Source: a virus
Direction: 5' to 3' (one strand)
DNA length: 61,939 nucleotides
Virus record (IMG/VR): IMGVR_UViG_3300037225_000134
Location: 1 to 61,939 of that record
Both the position numbers and the translations under genes were made by a program. Shown piece by piece: positions 1 through 8,262 of the stretch; positions within the stretch are counted from its first letter, which is position 1, and every line of letters starts with the position of its first letter. Below the pieces are notes generated by a model, which saw nothing but the letters and a program-made list of their open reading frames with translations, did no database searches and was not told the DNA's origin.

Positions 1-1094
1 GAGACGTTATGCCGGAGGACTTCGACAGCAACAAAGATATTATTAATATGAGGAATGGCTTATACAACTTCAGGACCAAGGAGTTTAAACCTCATGATAC
101 CAGGCTACCGACGGCATCCCATCCCCGATACTTATCTATGGTGCAGATACCAGTTGACTATAAGCCTGGTGCTGAATGTGTCAATTTCAAGAAAAGCATG
201 GCCGCGGTATTCACCACCCCCGGAGACCTTCTTAAGATCCGGGAATTTATAGCGTATTGCCTATATAATGATTATTCAATACAAAAGGCATTTATCTTGT
301 ACGGGCCTGCCGACAAGGGGAAGAGTTTTATTATTGACCACATAGTTCAATTTCTCGGCATTAATAATTGCTCAGTGGTATCGATTAAGAAATTGTGCCA
401 TAATAACTTTGCAGGATCCGAGCTATTAGGTAAGCTCATGAATACCAGCGGCGAACTTGATAAAGGCAGCGTTAAGAACTTGTCCGAGTTTAAGACCGCG
501 ATAGGCGGAACGGATCAAATGCGGGTGGAGGCAAAAGGCAAGGATGCCGTTTACTTCAGGAACCGGGCTAAGTTCATATTTGGGACTAACTCAATATTCT
601 CCTCGGAGGATGAATCTGATGGGTTTATGCGTCGGTTTGAAATTATCAAAACCCGGATTGAGGATTTACCGGCGGGGCTACCAACGGAGGCAATGATTAG
701 CACCGATGAAGAAATGAGTGGGCTATTCAACTATGTTATTGACCTTCTGGAACCATTGATAAACAGGCGGAAATTTAGTAACCAGTTGTCGAAGCTGGAG
801 ATAACGCAAGACTTTACGAGGATGGGCAAAAGCATAGAAAGCTTCGTAGAGGATAATGTAGAACCGGGCCATGATAGGCAGGTTATAACTGTGGATGACT
901 TATGGACTCGCTACGTAGAGTATTGTGACGGGCATGGCATCTATGAACACCCGAGGAAATGGAACTTTCTTAGGGCGGTACAACGGTTTCTGCCTGATTC
1001 TCATTATGAAGACGGCCAAAAGCATAGCAGAAGTAAAAAGGAAAAATGCTTAATAGGGTATAGATTCAAGGATAATGAGTGGTCTGGATTATGA
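1..1094 (+). CDS. D5-like helicase/primase-helicase (5' end outside the window)
   Basis: SF3-type replicative helicase with a D5_N-like start, expected to unwind DNA at the viral fork. From the first in-window ATG (base 9) it is 361 residues: Walker A GPADKGKS at about 99-106, a SGEL Walker B region at 147-150, sensor FGTN at 191-194 and a probable arginine finger MRRF near 209. The frame is open leftwards from base 9 to the window edge, and family members usually carry several hundred more N-terminal residues including a primase domain. The true start therefore probably lies outside. The product stops just before a 450-base gene-free stretch. Function is sure for the helicase part; the presence of a primase domain cannot be seen. 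Confidence 0.85.
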   Translation, partial: DVMPEDFDSNKDIINMRNGLYNFRTKEFKPHDTRLPTASHPRYLSMVQIPVDYKPGAECVNFKKSMAAVFTTPGDLLKIREFIAYCLYNDYSIQKAFILYGPADKGKSFIIDHIVQFLGINNCSVVSIKKLCHNNFAGSELLGKLMNTSGELDKGSVKNLSEFKTAIGGTDQMRVEAKGKDAVYFRNRAKFIFGTNSIFSSEDESDGFMRRFEIIKTRIEDLPAGLPTEAMISTDEEMSGLFNYVIDLLEPLINRRKFSNQLSKLEITQDFTRMGKSIESFVEDNVEPGHDRQVITVDDLWTRYVEYCDGHGIYEHPRKWNFLRAVQRFLPDSHYEDGQKHSRSKKEKCLIGYRFKDNEWSGL

Positions 1095-1544
1095 ACAACC
1101 ACCTGGTAGGGTGTTTGTATAATCTATACGTAGACATGGCTGGAGACCCGGCGGACTCATAAAGTGTAGGAATGGCAAACATGCATCTGTATATATTAAT
1201 ATTTTTTTACGATAGCAGTAGACTATGGTGTTTTTTATGCAGATGTAAGAATGGCATACTGTAGGCTGTGAGTTACTCATTTCAATTTTTAATTAGTCTA
1301 TAGAGAGTTAAATATAGAGAGAAATAACCAGGGGTAAAGTAGAGTCTGGTTTTTTCGGTATCCGTGGCGAACCTAAGAAAAAAGTTTTTAAAGATAAATT
1401 CAAAAATCGATACCAGTGGTGAGCGATGGACATGTAAATGTTACAGGATGAATAAAAATGCGTATCGATTCTAAGACAAAATTTGGAGTAAAGCATACGT
1501 TTATATAGTGGAAGCGTGGTATAAAGAATCTGGAGGATAAGAAT
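1095..1544. other. gene-free AT-rich stretch, possible left end of IS element
   Basis: No convincing gene is seen on either strand. The stretch holds a short direct repeat (GAATGGCA with flanking TGTA at about 1167 and 1248) and an inverted pair CATCTG/CAGATG around 1185 and 1241. The region lies upstream of tnpA, so the left end of the IS200/IS605 element may fall here, but no end could be fixed. A TATA box closes it on the right. Confidence 0.4.
1500..1508 (+). promoter_or_regulatory. archaeal TATA box TTTATATAG
   Basis: TTTATATAG lies about 37 bases before the ATG at 1545 with the ribosome binding site CTGGAGG between them, which is the spacing expected for an archaeal promoter with a short leader. 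It would drive the small gene at 1545 and possibly tnpA. Confidence 0.6.
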
Positions 1545-1694
1545 ATGGTACAATGTTTTAGAGACAAAACTAGAGAATGCGATAAAGGATGTATAGCCTT
1601 CATAGATGATGGATCAAGATTCACTAAGGAAAGATGTTTGATTTTATTATCTATGGCTACTAGTGCGGATATAGAGTATGTTTTAGATGACTAA
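1545..1694 (+). CDS. small Cys-containing protein of unknown function
   Basis: A 49-residue frame with a good GGAGG site and a TATA box upstream. It has four cysteines (C4, C12, C16, C31) and an acidic C-terminus ending VLDD. It overlaps the tnpA start by eight bases. It is not a recognised family. It may be a native viral microprotein interrupted downstream by the IS, or an IS-associated leader. Confidence 0.45.
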   Translation: MVQCFRDKTRECDKGCIAFIDDGSRFTKERCLILLSMATSADIEYVLDD

Positions 1695-2097
1695 ACAAGA
1701 GCATTGGGTGAGTGCAAGAGGATGTGTCTATAACGTGTATTACCATTTCGTATGGTCTACAAAATACCGGAGAAAGGTTCTTGTTGGATCAGTGGCCGAA
1801 GATCTTCACTGGCTGCATGAACTGATTGCAGAACAGAAAGGCATTGAAATGGTAAATCAAGAAATCATGCCCGATCATGTTCACCTTTTTGTAACTGCTC
1901 ATCCAATATTTGCTCCTGCGAATATCGTTAAGATCTTCAAAGGAATCACGGCAAAGAAGCTCTTTGAAAAGCATCCTGAACTGAGAAATCAACTCTGGAA
2001 TGGTCATCTCTGGAATCCTTCGTACTATGTAGGAACCTGTGGTGATGCTACCAAAGATGTAATAGAACGATATGTAGCAATGCAAAAGGTGGAGTAA
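1687..2097 (+). CDS. tnpA: IS200/IS605 transposase TnpA (HUH, Y1)
   Basis: Single-strand DNA transposase of the REP-type Y1 family; it cuts and joins the transposon ends through one tyrosine. 136 residues, the usual family length. The HUH metal site is H64-x-H66 in the MPDHVHLF block and the catalytic tyrosine is Y113 or Y114 in the PSYYVGT block, followed by the helix carrying ERYVAMQ. All key residues are present, so the protein looks functional. tnpB follows four bases after the stop, the normal IS605 order. Confidence 0.93.
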   Translation: MTKQEHWVSARGCVYNVYYHFVWSTKYRRKVLVGSVAEDLHWLHELIAEQKGIEMVNQEIMPDHVHLFVTAHPIFAPANIVKIFKGITAKKLFEKHPELRNQLWNGHLWNPSYYVGTCGDATKDVIERYVAMQKVE

Positions 2098-2101
2098 GCC
2101 A

Positions 2102-3202
2102 ATGAGAGTGTTTCGATATAGACTCAAACCAACCAAGGCTCAGGTAACCAAGCTGAATGAGCAGCTAGAGCTTTGCCGATGGGTTTATAACGAAACTCTT
2201 GCACTGCGAAAGAACTCCTTTGAACAAGAAGGCAAATCGATAAGCTACTTCGCATCTAAGAAGATGCTGCCTATCTGGAAAGAGTCCAAACCTGAACTAA
2301 GATCGGTCCATTCTCAGGTATTGCAGGATGTTGTTCTCAGGGTCAATCTTGCATTCAGTGCATTCTTCCGAAGAGTCCAATCTGGTGAAGAAGATCCTGG
2401 TTATCCTCGCTTCAAAGGGAGGAACAGATATGACAGCCTCAGTTATCCTCAGACAGGTTTTTCCATAGACGGTAACATGATTTGGTTATCCAAGATAGGT
2501 GATATCAAATTCAAGTTGCATCGACCTATCGAGGGTGATGTTAAGAGACTAACTATCCGAAGATCTTCAACCAAGAAATGGTATGTGTCGTTCCTAATTG
2601 AAGATGCACCAAATCACATTCTTGAACCCTCTAATGAAATAGTAGGCGTAGATATGGGTATCAAGAATTTCGCTGTGCTTTCCAACGGTGAGTCTATCGA
2701 GAATCCTAGATTTCTTCTAGCCGATGAAGAACGACTTAAGAAGGCTCAAAGCAAACGTGATAAGCTTCCTAAAGGATCACCTCGGAGAAGGAAGGCAAGC
2801 AAAGCGGTAAGTCATCTATACGAGAGAGTAACCAATCGAAGAGAAGACTTTGCCCAACAACTAAGTAGGCAGTGGATCAACAAATACGGAATAATTGTAT
2901 TTGAAGATCTGAATATATCAAATATGGTTCATAATCACAACCTAGCGAAGAGCATCCTGGATGCAAGTTGGAATAAACTGGTGCAATATACTTCATACAA
3001 AGCGGAAGACGCTGGTAGAAAAGTAGTGCTAGTTAATCCTGCTTATACATCTCAGATGTGCTCAAGCTGTGGTCAAATAGTCAAAAAGGACCTGTCTATC
3101 AGAGTACACGATTGTCCTTATTGTGGATTATCGATAGACAGAGACCTTAATGCATCTCTGAACATTGCAAGACTGGGGCTACAGTCTTTGGCATCCGCCT
3201 AG
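2102..3202 (+). CDS. tnpB: TnpB RNA-guided nuclease (IS605 family), copy 1
   Basis: TnpB proteins are RuvC-type, omegaRNA-guided DNA endonucleases that help retain IS200/IS605 elements. This one is 366 residues. RuvC acidic residues are D184 (VGVDMGIKN), E268 (VFEDLN) and D346/D348 (SIDRDLNASLN); the inserted zinc finger is C320-x2-C323 and C338-x2-C341. All catalytic positions are intact. The omegaRNA would come from the gene's 3' end up to the right-end hairpin just after the stop. It partners with the intact TnpA upstream. Confidence 0.93.
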   Translation: MRVFRYRLKPTKAQVTKLNEQLELCRWVYNETLALRKNSFEQEGKSISYFASKKMLPIWKESKPELRSVHSQVLQDVVLRVNLAFSAFFRRVQSGEEDPGYPRFKGRNRYDSLSYPQTGFSIDGNMIWLSKIGDIKFKLHRPIEGDVKRLTIRRSSTKKWYVSFLIEDAPNHILEPSNEIVGVDMGIKNFAVLSNGESIENPRFLLADEERLKKAQSKRDKLPKGSPRRRKASKAVSHLYERVTNRREDFAQQLSRQWINKYGIIVFEDLNISNMVHNHNLAKSILDASWNKLVQYTSYKAEDAGRKVVLVNPAYTSQMCSSCGQIVKKDLSIRVHDCPYCGLSIDRDLNASLNIARLGLQSLASA

Positions 3203-3205
3203 ATG

Positions 3206-3234
3206 CCCGCCAATTCATTGGCGGGAGTAGTCAC
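3206..3234 (+). repeat. IS605 right-end hairpin and element end
   Basis: A perfect 9-bp stem (CCCGCCAAT at 3206-3214 with ATTGGCGGG at 3217-3225) follows the tnpB stop, then GAGTAGTCAC. Such subterminal hairpins are recognised by TnpA at the right end and bound the omegaRNA. The second element ends in the same AGTCAC after its own hairpin, which supports the boundary at about 3234. Confidence 0.75.
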
Positions 3235-3253
3235 ATGATTAGGAGGCTAAAAT

Positions 3254-3658
3254 ATGATTCAGTGTAATAGATGTAAGAACTTTAAGCCCGACGTTAAGCT
3301 CTTCCGAATTAAGAATGAGCATGTAGACATGTTCCAAACACTTTGCTCGAATTGCGAAGACGATTATGAAGAGCGGAGATTTATTGTAGAAAGAGAATAC
3401 AAAATATCGGATAGTGATGTCCCTTCAAAATGGGTAAGTGTTGAAACAGATCTGCCGGTCGATAGTCGAGTAGTGTGGGCCTACGATAAACGACGAGGTA
3501 TCGTTATCATAGCCTGGAGACGGTGGATATCCCCGGAGAAAGGATCAAATATAGGCTTGTCAATATGGGAATCTTGTTTATTTGGAGATGACATTCTCAT
3601 AAAAGCATGGTACGATGCTGATTACCCTGGATACCCGCCAAAAGAAATGATGAGGTGA
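3254..3658 (+). CDS. zinc-ribbon protein with DUF551-like domain
   Basis: 134 residues. The N-terminus has CNRC (C4, C7) and CSNC cysteine pairs typical of a small zinc ribbon. The C-terminal half, from WVSVETDLP onward with the closing AWYDADYPGYPP, resembles DUF551, a domain common in phage accessory proteins of unknown role. It has a GGAGG site before the ATG. It begins a run of small overlapping genes, and the stop region contains the ribosome binding site of the next gene. Confidence 0.6.
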   Translation: MIQCNRCKNFKPDVKLFRIKNEHVDMFQTLCSNCEDDYEERRFIVEREYKISDSDVPSKWVSVETDLPVDSRVVWAYDKRRGIVIIAWRRWISPEKGSNIGLSIWESCLFGDDILIKAWYDADYPGYPPKEMMR

Positions 3659-3663
3659 AAACG

Positions 3664-3912
3664 ATGGAAGGTAGGGATAGTTACCTAGATTCCAGGCTGG
3701 AGTGTGGAGGAGCTTACGGTGAAATCATGGATAACGGAGGATTTCTAATGAGGGTATTTGAATGTGAAAAGTGCCATAGATTTAAGCAAGACGTTGCCAA
3801 GTGTACCGTCTATGAAATCGGATACATGAAAAGCAAAAAAGTGCACTATCTCTGCAATGATTGCATGAATGCAGCAATAGCAAAAGGCCACCTGGTATTG
3901 AAGCCCATCTAA
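3664..3912 (+). CDS. small zinc-ribbon protein
   Basis: Chosen start at 3664, six bases after an AGGTGA site that overlaps the preceding stop; the frame also has an ATG at 3748 behind GGAGG that would give a shorter protein. The conserved-looking part is that shorter one: FECEKCHRF and LCNDCMN cysteine pairs, similar in arrangement to the N-terminus of the protein at 3254. It is probably a metal-binding microprotein; function unknown. Confidence 0.55.
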   Translation: MEGRDSYLDSRLECGGAYGEIMDNGGFLMRVFECEKCHRFKQDVAKCTVYEIGYMKSKKVHYLCNDCMNAAIAKGHLVLKPI

Positions 3913-4016
3913 GGCCATTTATAGGACCATAGCGAGACTTTGAAGAAGGTGATATATTGATTCATGAACAACTAAGAAAGCAGAACCTTGGGCAAACTGT
4001 GAAGGAGGAAAGCCAT

Positions 4017-4454
4017 ATGATTGATGAAGTAACAACTAAACCTAGCTTCCCGGAAACACTTGAAGAAAAGATGTATCCAAAGCGGTTTATAATGGTACCC
4101 TTCGACTGCAAAGCACTGCCGGAGGTAGTAGTACCCGCTTATGCTGACTTTGAAAAACGCTGCCATGAGACACTAACGAAAACCCCGTCTAATAGGATAA
4201 CGTCGGTTATCAGATCTAAAACTGAGCAGAGTAAATTAATGGCTAAATGGAATAGGGATCAACTAATAGCTTATGATGCTTTCCTATGGTCCGAAAAAGT
4301 GAGACACCGAGAGGATATTGATGCAATTGACAAGAAGCGTGAGGTACTCCACCGGGCCGGATTCCAGGCTGATGAACCGGCTCCTTGGATTCATGAGGCC
4401 GAAATAGAGGAAGCTGGAAAAGGTACCGGGTACTTAAAGGTAAATGGAGTGTGA
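4017..4454 (+). CDS. hypothetical protein
   Basis: 145 residues from the ATG at 4017, which has a strong AAGGAGGAA site; an in-frame TTG at 3957 would add 20 residues. It is charged and largely helical in appearance, with no motif I recognise. It sits in the early-region operon between a zinc-ribbon gene and a small acidic gene five bases downstream. Confidence 0.6.
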   Translation: MIDEVTTKPSFPETLEEKMYPKRFIMVPFDCKALPEVVVPAYADFEKRCHETLTKTPSNRITSVIRSKTEQSKLMAKWNRDQLIAYDAFLWSEKVRHREDIDAIDKKREVLHRAGFQADEPAPWIHEAEIEEAGKGTGYLKVNGV

Positions 4455-4459
4455 AATAA

Positions 4460-4675
4460 ATGTCATTGAATAATGTTCTGGTAGTTGCAGAACTAATAAA
4501 AGATGAGATATTTGGGATCTATGATCTATGTGCGGATTGTGAGTATGATGACAGCTACTTTAACTATGGTAACGCTGCATTCCTAGCTACCTCCCTTAAA
4601 GCCGCAATCATTATCGCTATGGATATTGAACATGAATATGGGCCAACCTTCATATTTAAAGGCGATAAAAAATGA
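4460..4675 (+). CDS. small hypothetical protein
   Basis: 71 residues, mostly helical and acidic, with one CADC pair. It overlaps the next gene by four bases (ATGA), pointing to translational coupling with the PQ-loop membrane protein. Not recognised. Confidence 0.55.
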   Translation: MSLNNVLVVAELIKDEIFGIYDLCADCEYDDSYFNYGNAAFLATSLKAAIIIAMDIEHEYGPTFIFKGDKK

Positions 4676-5028
4676 CCCCCTTAGCCAATTTTTTAGGCTT
4701 ACTGGTAGCGATAGTTAGTAATTTGCTTATGCTACCTCAGATATACCGGATCTACAAAGATAAAGCCGCCAAGGATGTATCCAGGGGAATGATCCTAATC
4801 TATATTATTACACAGAGTCTTTGGATAATGTACTCGTTAGCCGCTAGTGATTATTACCTTTATGTGTCGTCAATAGTGGCGATCATTATAGCAATATCTC
4901 TTGGGGTATTCTATTGGTGGTACGAAATCCACCAGGGCGGGCTTTTTCACTGCAAAAGATGTGGATATACGGGTACACTTGCACCTGGTATGACAACGTG
5001 CGGATGTGATGACCAAAGAGGTAAATGA
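4672..5028 (+). CDS. PQ-loop (SemiSWEET-like) membrane protein with zinc-ribbon tail
   Basis: 118 residues. Three hydrophobic segments (about residues 5-22, 42-58 and 66-84) with LPQIYRIYKDKAAKDVS after the first, the hallmark PQ loop of SemiSWEET/MtN3-type transporters. SemiSWEETs dimerise to make one small-solute channel. Unusually, a CKRCG...CGCD zinc-ribbon tail follows the third helix. A second three-helix protein of similar plan lies at 5958. The transported substrate cannot be told. Confidence 0.7.
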   Translation: MTPLANFLGLLVAIVSNLLMLPQIYRIYKDKAAKDVSRGMILIYIITQSLWIMYSLAASDYYLYVSSIVAIIIAISLGVFYWWYEIHQGGLFHCKRCGYTGTLAPGMTTCGCDDQRGK

Positions 5029-5079
5029 AGTTATGACACCGATACCATATATAACGTTATATAAAAATGAGGTGTAACG

Positions 5080-5964
5080 ATGAAAGGAGTACGCTATGAC
5101 AAAGATAGTGGTAAGTATCAAGCACAAATTACAGTCCAAGGTAAGAAGTATGCACTTGGAAGATTTGATACTCTCCTAGAAGCACAGTATGCACGATTAA
5201 GTGCGGAGGAAGAAAAAGAAAAAGGAACATTTATAAAAAATAGTATATTTGCAGGAAGATATAATATTGTCAGCCTCGGAGATTGGCACGTTCCGTATGA
5301 GAATCGAGAAGCCATTAAAGCAGCCCTAAAGTTTGTCGAAAAACTGCAACCAAACATAATAGTACTCCATGAGGTGCATGACTTTTACAAATTGTCTAGG
5401 TTCGACAAAGACCCGGATCGACGCGACAACCTGCAGACGGAGCTAGACATAGCAACTGGATACTTTAACCAAGTCAGGGCGGAAAACCCCGACGCGAGGA
5501 TTATCCTGACAAAATCAAATCACTTGGATAGACTTCGCCGGTATCTATGGGCTAATGCCCAGGGCTTAAGCTCATTAAAGAGCCTGGAGATAGAAAATTT
5601 GCTTAACTTAAGAGCCAATAATATAGAATATATGGAATCATTACTATATAATAATGTCTTATTTAAGCATGGCAACTTGGTTAGTAAAGAAGCTGGAATG
5701 ACAGCCCGCCGCGAACTGCAGGCAGAAGGTCTTAGTGGAGTCTCAGGCCATACTCACCGATTAGCCCAGATCTACAGAAGGGACCGATCAGGTAACTATA
5801 TGTGGATAGAGGGAGGTTGCCTGTGCCAGTTGCAGCCTGAGTATATAGAAGGGGTCTCGAATTGGCAGCATGGCTTTAGTATAGTATCCTTCGACAATGA
5901 GGACTCTAACAAGTATTTCGCTATGCCGGTGCCAATAATTGATGGTGAGGTATTCATATGTTAG
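5080..5964 (+). CDS. AP2 DNA-binding domain fused to a calcineurin-like metallophosphoesterase
   Basis: 294 residues. Residues 1-50 (KGVRYDKDSGKYQAQI ... LGRFDTLLEAQYARL) match the AP2 fold found at the C-termini of HNH homing endonucleases. From about residue 62 a metallophosphoesterase follows: motif I GDWH, motif II as HEVHD where GDxxD is usual, motif III SNH where GNH is usual, then HG and GHTH. The changed motif II and III residues leave activity uncertain. The AP2 piece may come from a homing-gene insertion that fused in frame. The gene overlaps the next one by seven bases. Confidence 0.8.
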   Translation: MKGVRYDKDSGKYQAQITVQGKKYALGRFDTLLEAQYARLSAEEEKEKGTFIKNSIFAGRYNIVSLGDWHVPYENREAIKAALKFVEKLQPNIIVLHEVHDFYKLSRFDKDPDRRDNLQTELDIATGYFNQVRAENPDARIILTKSNHLDRLRRYLWANAQGLSSLKSLEIENLLNLRANNIEYMESLLYNNVLFKHGNLVSKEAGMTARRELQAEGLSGVSGHTHRLAQIYRRDRSGNYMWIEGGCLCQLQPEYIEGVSNWQHGFSIVSFDNEDSNKYFAMPVPIIDGEVFIC

Positions 5965-6227
5965 AGATAATTAAAGCCTACTCGGACATACTCATAATGC
6001 TATGCTCGCTCGTGTTTAGTGTATCGCTAATACCGACTACACTAAATAATTTTAGGAAAAAAATATGTGAGATACCATATAAAACCTCAATACCGACAGC
6101 ATCCGGTCTATACCTGTTGGTATTTGTCTATATGGCTAATGGCTGGCAGTATTCCGAGTTAGTAGGGCTATTATCCGCTATAATGTGGACTATCATAGCA
6201 CTACAGAGGAGACAATATTATAGATAA
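5958..6227 (+). CDS. small three-helix membrane protein, PQ-loop-like
   Basis: 89 residues with three hydrophobic segments and a basic loop SLIPTTLNNFRKK where the PQ loop would lie. Phage genomes carry similar short proteins related to SemiSWEET. It overlaps the phosphoesterase gene, indicating coupled translation. It may pair with the protein at 4672 or act alone. Confidence 0.6.
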   Translation: MLEIIKAYSDILIMLCSLVFSVSLIPTTLNNFRKKICEIPYKTSIPTASGLYLLVFVYMANGWQYSELVGLLSAIMWTIIALQRRQYYR

Positions 6228-6242
6228 ATATAGATAGGAGAC

Positions 6243-6617
6243 ATGATATATTTGCCACATAAAAAGTATACTCTGAAAAGTGATACCAAACGATATAAGA
6301 AGTACAGAAAACAAGTACTATCTGATAGACAGCAGTGGCATGATAATCATAGAGAAGATTTTAAAAAATACGAAGTATTTAGGAATGGCGAATTAAGGGA
6401 TATGGTGTTTGATCTATTAGGTGATCAATGTGCAAGATGTGGAATCGCAGATTATAGGGTTCTGCAAATTGACCATATAAATGGAGGTGGAAGTATAGAA
6501 AGACGAAAAATAGGTAGCCGAGGAATCTATATCAAGATCCTAGAAGATGGAGGCGCTGGATATCAAATCTTATGCGCAAATTGCAATACTTTAAAGAGAG
6601 CTATAAATAAGGAGTGA
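6243..6617 (+). CDS. free-standing HNH endonuclease
   Basis: 124 residues. A basic N-terminal half is followed by a zinc-binding HNH motif: CARCG, then QIDHINGGG, then LCANCNTLKR. This is the layout of phage free-standing homing endonucleases; the HNH gene inside nrdD at 54052 has the same plan (HHINGGG, LCANCH). It probably mediates its own spread into related viruses. A GGAG site precedes the ATG. Confidence 0.88.
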   Translation: MIYLPHKKYTLKSDTKRYKKYRKQVLSDRQQWHDNHREDFKKYEVFRNGELRDMVFDLLGDQCARCGIADYRVLQIDHINGGGSIERRKIGSRGIYIKILEDGGAGYQILCANCNTLKRAINKE

Positions 6618-6622
6618 TATCA

Positions 6623-6862
6623 ATGCCTGAAATGTATGAAAACGTTATAGAAGATTGTGACCACGATTGTGATGGGTGTGAAGAAATTTGCCCCGGTGAG
6701 GAAGGCAGCGACGAGGAAGAGATAGTACTTTGCCCAGGTTGCAGAGCTGAGAATACCTTTTTTGCGCATCCAACGATGGTAGGCGGCTCTTTGAAGGTAG
6801 TTGCCAAGTGTTTGAGTTGTGGATATCTATCGCCACTGAACGAGTTAATAATAGCAGGCTAA
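6623..6862 (+). CDS. acidic Cys-rich small protein
   Basis: 79 residues from the ATG at 6623, eight bases after AAGGAG. Two metal-site-like regions are seen: CDHDCDGCEEIC near the N-terminus and LCPGC...CLSCG in the second half, separated by an acidic EEGSDEEE stretch. It is likely a zinc-binding adaptor; function unknown. Confidence 0.6.
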   Translation: MPEMYENVIEDCDHDCDGCEEICPGEEGSDEEEIVLCPGCRAENTFFAHPTMVGGSLKVVAKCLSCGYLSPLNELIIAG

Positions 6863-6900
6863 CCGAAACCCTGATATAGTATCAATGAGGTAATATCATT

Positions 6901-7065
6901 ATGGCCTATATCGTGAGTCAATTAAATAGAGGCTACCTAGATAGTCACTTGGAGTATACCACGGAGCTAGTTAAAGCTCTTCGGTTTACTTCTTATGAAT
7001 CAATGAGGATGATATTAGAGGGACATCCAGACTTTGAAAAACTGATATATGCGGAGGTGAAATAA
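6901..7065 (+). CDS. small hypothetical protein
   Basis: 54 residues, ATG preceded by a GAGGTAA site. Helical and charged, no cysteines, no known motif. Its last codons contain the GGAGGTGA site of the next gene, so the two are translationally linked. Confidence 0.5.
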   Translation: MAYIVSQLNRGYLDSHLEYTTELVKALRFTSYESMRMILEGHPDFEKLIYAEVK

Positions 7066-7356
7066 ATGATTGATACAAGAGGAGGATACATGTTAGAACT
7101 TGAAGATATAGAGATTAATGAGTTTGAACCAATAATTGCGCCGTTGACAGGTCTACTTTGGAGAATACCTCCAAAATTAGACATTGCTAAAGAATTATCT
7201 ATTGCAACTACGCCAATGGATCAACCAGTTTGGAATTTAGCTAGTTCGACCTGGCAATTTTATGCGCCAAGGCCACTAACCAACACCAAGATACCACCTA
7301 AGGATATTGATGCACCACCTGCAGCAAAGCCCCAGGATGAGGATGACGAGGAATAG
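7066..7356 (+). CDS. hypothetical protein with acidic tail
   Basis: 96 residues. An ATG at 7090 with its own GAGGAGG site is an equally good start. A proline-rich segment leads to the acidic tail DEDDEE. Not recognised. Two bases separate it from the next gene. Confidence 0.55.
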   Translation: MIDTRGGYMLELEDIEINEFEPIIAPLTGLLWRIPPKLDIAKELSIATTPMDQPVWNLASSTWQFYAPRPLTNTKIPPKDIDAPPAAKPQDEDDEE

Positions 7357-7358
7357 CT

Positions 7359-7592
7359 ATGAGTGATGATCCTGATTACATAACTCCGTTTACGGAGAAT
7401 TTAAATAAATTTTTGGATGAAGTATTCTATGCTCAGTGCCCGCATTGCCTGCATAAGATTTGGACTCTCGCGGAAGCCTACATAAGTATGACAGAGGATT
7501 GTCCCTCGTGTTCTCGATATATGGGAATAAGCAACTATACCCAAGACTTCAAGAACGCGATGACGGCCAAACTCTATGCAGCATATCCTTAA
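7359..7592 (+). CDS. small zinc-ribbon protein
   Basis: 77 residues with a four-cysteine ribbon: CPHC (about residues 28-31) and CPSC (about 48-51). The flanks are helical. It is one of more than a dozen such proteins in this genome. Confidence 0.6.
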   Translation: MSDDPDYITPFTENLNKFLDEVFYAQCPHCLHKIWTLAEAYISMTEDCPSCSRYMGISNYTQDFKNAMTAKLYAAYP

Positions 7593-7596
7593 ATAG
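7587..7596 (+). promoter_or_regulatory. archaeal TATA box CCTTAAATAG
   Basis: CCTTAAATAGTATGA overlaps the stop of the preceding gene and lies about 55 bases before the ATG at 7652. The same TTAAATAGTATGAG string recurs at 60701, and TTTTTATAGTATGA at 49874, so this looks like a shared viral promoter type. Confidence 0.65.
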
Positions 7597-7651
7597 TATG
7601 AGATTCATTACTATATTGGAGCTTGTTTAAATAAGGTAGCGGAGGTATGAT

Positions 7652-7996
7652 ATGTTAAAAGCTATGGAGTTTGAATTTAAGAGAATCGTGGTCAAAGGCG
7701 TTAAAATGGTGCAATATTTGGGACAAAAAAACGTTCTATTATACGATGATTTGCCTATCGAATATGTGCAAGGCGGGACATATGTTAGACTTAATGCCGC
7801 CGGGCGCGGCGTGGTATATGCCGAGGGCCAGGGACCAACACGGTATCTTTATTCTGGTGACTTAATGAATATCGAGGAACTGCAGAAGTTCAACGATTTA
7901 ATGATCGATGCAGGAACCAGATTAGGCAAAATCAGGAAAGAAGGCAACGCCAAATTAGAAGAAGCGTGGCATGGTGAGTTTGTAGTGGAGGTATAA
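7652..7996 (+). CDS. hypothetical protein
   Basis: 114 residues behind a GGAGG site and its own TATA box. Beta-rich first half, helical charged second half. Not recognised. It is followed four bases later by a small membrane protein gene. Confidence 0.55.
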   Translation: MLKAMEFEFKRIVVKGVKMVQYLGQKNVLLYDDLPIEYVQGGTYVRLNAAGRGVVYAEGQGPTRYLYSGDLMNIEELQKFNDLMIDAGTRLGKIRKEGNAKLEEAWHGEFVVEV

Positions 7997-8000
7997 AACA

Positions 8001-8216
8001 ATGATGGAAGCATTTTGGTATGGGTTTAATGGTACCTATAATTTAGTATGGGACTTAATAGGACTCCTCATGGCCTTGATAAGCATGGGTGTAATAGTAT
8101 TCGTGGCTGTAATGATTGTCAGCTTAATCGAATACTGGATAAAGTGGATTGCTAGCGCATTAGCAACAAGCGCGACCTGCAGCACCAGGGCCGGATACGG
8201 GGGAGTCGGTCGATGA
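8001..8216 (+). CDS. small membrane protein
   Basis: 71 residues with one long hydrophobic stretch from about residue 15 to 45 that could form one or two transmembrane helices, then a Ser/Thr/Gly tail. It could be membrane-anchored or holin-like, but nothing in the context proves it. Confidence 0.5.
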   Translation: MMEAFWYGFNGTYNLVWDLIGLLMALISMGVIVFVAVMIVSLIEYWIKWIASALATSATCSTRAGYGGVGR

Positions 8217-8262
8217 CTGACTTTTCCATTTTCCTGACGTTGGTATTAGGTAAGGAGGAAGC

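Noticed and set aside
1308-1624. - strand frames before tnpA
   Set aside because: They overlap each other, lack ribosome sites and have no recognisable sequence; the + strand 49-residue frame has better signals.
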